Of a stretch of DNA of 64,000 bases, positions 63,343 through 64,000 are shown piece by piece. Numbering within the stretch: the first letter of the stretch is position 1; each line of letters starts with the position of its first letter. Made by a program: the position numbers and the translations under genes. The notes under the pieces are model-generated. The model made no database searches and was not told the DNA's origin. It saw only the letters and a program-made list of their open reading frames with translations. Source of the stretch: Conchocele bisecta (lineage: Eukaryota; Mollusca; Bivalvia; Lucinida; Thyasiridae); NCBI GenBank assembly GCA_029237695.1, contig CM055266.1, positions 115,647,370-115,711,369 on the forward strand, in the 5' to 3' direction.

Positions 63343-63449
63343 ATGTAAACAATGCCATGACAAAGTGGTATTATTATAATCAACATGACTGTTTACCATT
63401 TTGTCAGTGAACTAGTTTTGATTGCAACAATCAATTCAGATCCATTGAC

Positions 63450-63484
63450 AGTAGAACCTCTTTCAATCAGACATCCAGAAAACA
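63450..63484. mobile_element. Left-end fragment of the small pogo-like MITE
   Basis: CAGTAGAACCTCTTTCAATC and GACATCCAGAAAACACTTG match the left end at 46809; no right end. Confidence 0.45.
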
Positions 63485-64000
63485 CTTGATGGCTGCGGCT
63501 CACATGTCACAAGGCATTGGATAGACATTTGACCTTGACTTTGGGCATGGGAGTCACATATGGGTGGGCTATTGAAGTAAAACAGTGTTGGCTCTAGAAT
63601 GAAAATATGAATGCAGAGATGTAAGGTAGTGTACTAAAATTATTAACGCAATCGTTGCAAAATTTTAAAACAAGTCAATTGACCTTGACTATGTGTATTC
63701 GGGCTACATGGGTGGCCAGAGATTGATTGATTGATTATTGGTGTTTAACAGCCTATCAACAGCTACGGTCATTTAAGGCACGGCCAACAGGTTGGACTAT
63801 CCCGTATTTAACCCGTCCATAATGAGGGAAATTCCCAAAATCAGAACTCAATATTTACAGATAAATATATATTCAATGGTGGGCCAGAGAATGAACAAAT
63901 TTACAATGATACACTTAAAGGTTCAAGTCCAGCTGACTTACACTTGCAGAGATATAGAAACTTTTAATGAAAGATGGATGGATGAACACATGGATGAGCA
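63485..64000 (+). mobile_element. Helitron-like element, 3' cut by window edge, with nested SINE-B
   Basis: GATGGCTGCGGCTCACATGT start, then CATTTGACCTTGACTTTGGG, GAATGAAAATATGAATG and GTCAATTGACCTTGAC: same family as 1-1240 and 15952-17200. A SINE-B copy sits at 63723-63877. The end runs out of the window in GATGGATGGATGAACAC. Confidence 0.55.
63723..63877 (-). mobile_element. Short SINE-B in Helitron-like element
   Basis: GGTGGCCAGAGA (63711-63722) and GGTGGGCCAGAGA (63878-63890) are the target duplication. Tail side TTGATTGATTGATTATTGG, body AACAGCCTATCAACAGC and AAATTCCCAAAATCAGAA. 5'-truncated. Confidence 0.7.

Overview
The window looks like nuclear DNA of a bivalve mollusc, and a heterodont such as a dreissenid or venerid would fit. 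The sequence is AT-rich and almost free of long open frames. It is packed with repeat types typical of bivalves: Helitron-like elements of the pearl/HINE kind with ACGG microsatellites and tandem cores, tRNA-derived SINEs, and many short inverted-repeat elements (MITEs). The taxon is inferred from repeat style only. No rRNA, intact tRNA gene, CRISPR array or bacterial-type operon is visible.

Host coding content is minimal. The best candidate is a minus-strand exon at 49576-49773 with a strong acceptor and donor. A possible first exon lies at 53813-53903 in matching splice phase. Everything else is repeat-derived.

Layout. 1-6.6 kb: Helitron-like element with a nested SINE, piggyBac-type TTAA MITEs (families M1, M5), two foldback elements. 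6.9-8.6 kb: G/C-run palindromic satellite. 8.6-15.2 kb: more M1 copies and three Helitron-like elements with tandem cores of 190-450 bp. 15.4-17.4 kb: an M1 MITE split by a Helitron-like element. 18.0-19.5 kb: a pogo-like TA element. 19.5-25 kb: Harbinger-like MITEs, other MITEs and a LINE scrap. 25.5-27.5 kb and 31.1-33.3 kb: Helitron-like elements. 28.6-29.5 kb: minisatellite. 33.5-48.8 kb: dense nested MITEs and SINEs, including stacks three to five insertions deep. 49-54 kb: the candidate host gene, its supposed intron filled with SINEs, MITEs and minisatellites seeded by MITE ends. 55.6-60.2 kb: a 4.6-kb DNA transposon with long inverted termini and a decayed protein gene. 60.2-64 kb: MITEs, tRNA-like SINEs, a 5'-truncated LINE with target-site duplication, and a last Helitron-like element with a nested SINE.

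The most interesting object is the 55637-60202 element. Its broken gene encodes an unrecognised N-terminal domain, a segment whose motifs resemble FEN1/XPG-type nucleases, and a C-terminal Cys-rich CXC-like domain. The termini are built from repeats of about 165 bp. The second theme is that paralogous empty sites inside this one window let insertion order and target rules be read directly: TTAA for five MITE families, TA for pogo-like elements, a 3-bp CTG/CAG duplication for Harbinger-like MITEs, insertion without duplication for the Helitron-like element, and 12-14 bp for SINEs.

Family labels M1, M3, M4 and so on are local names used only in this annotation.
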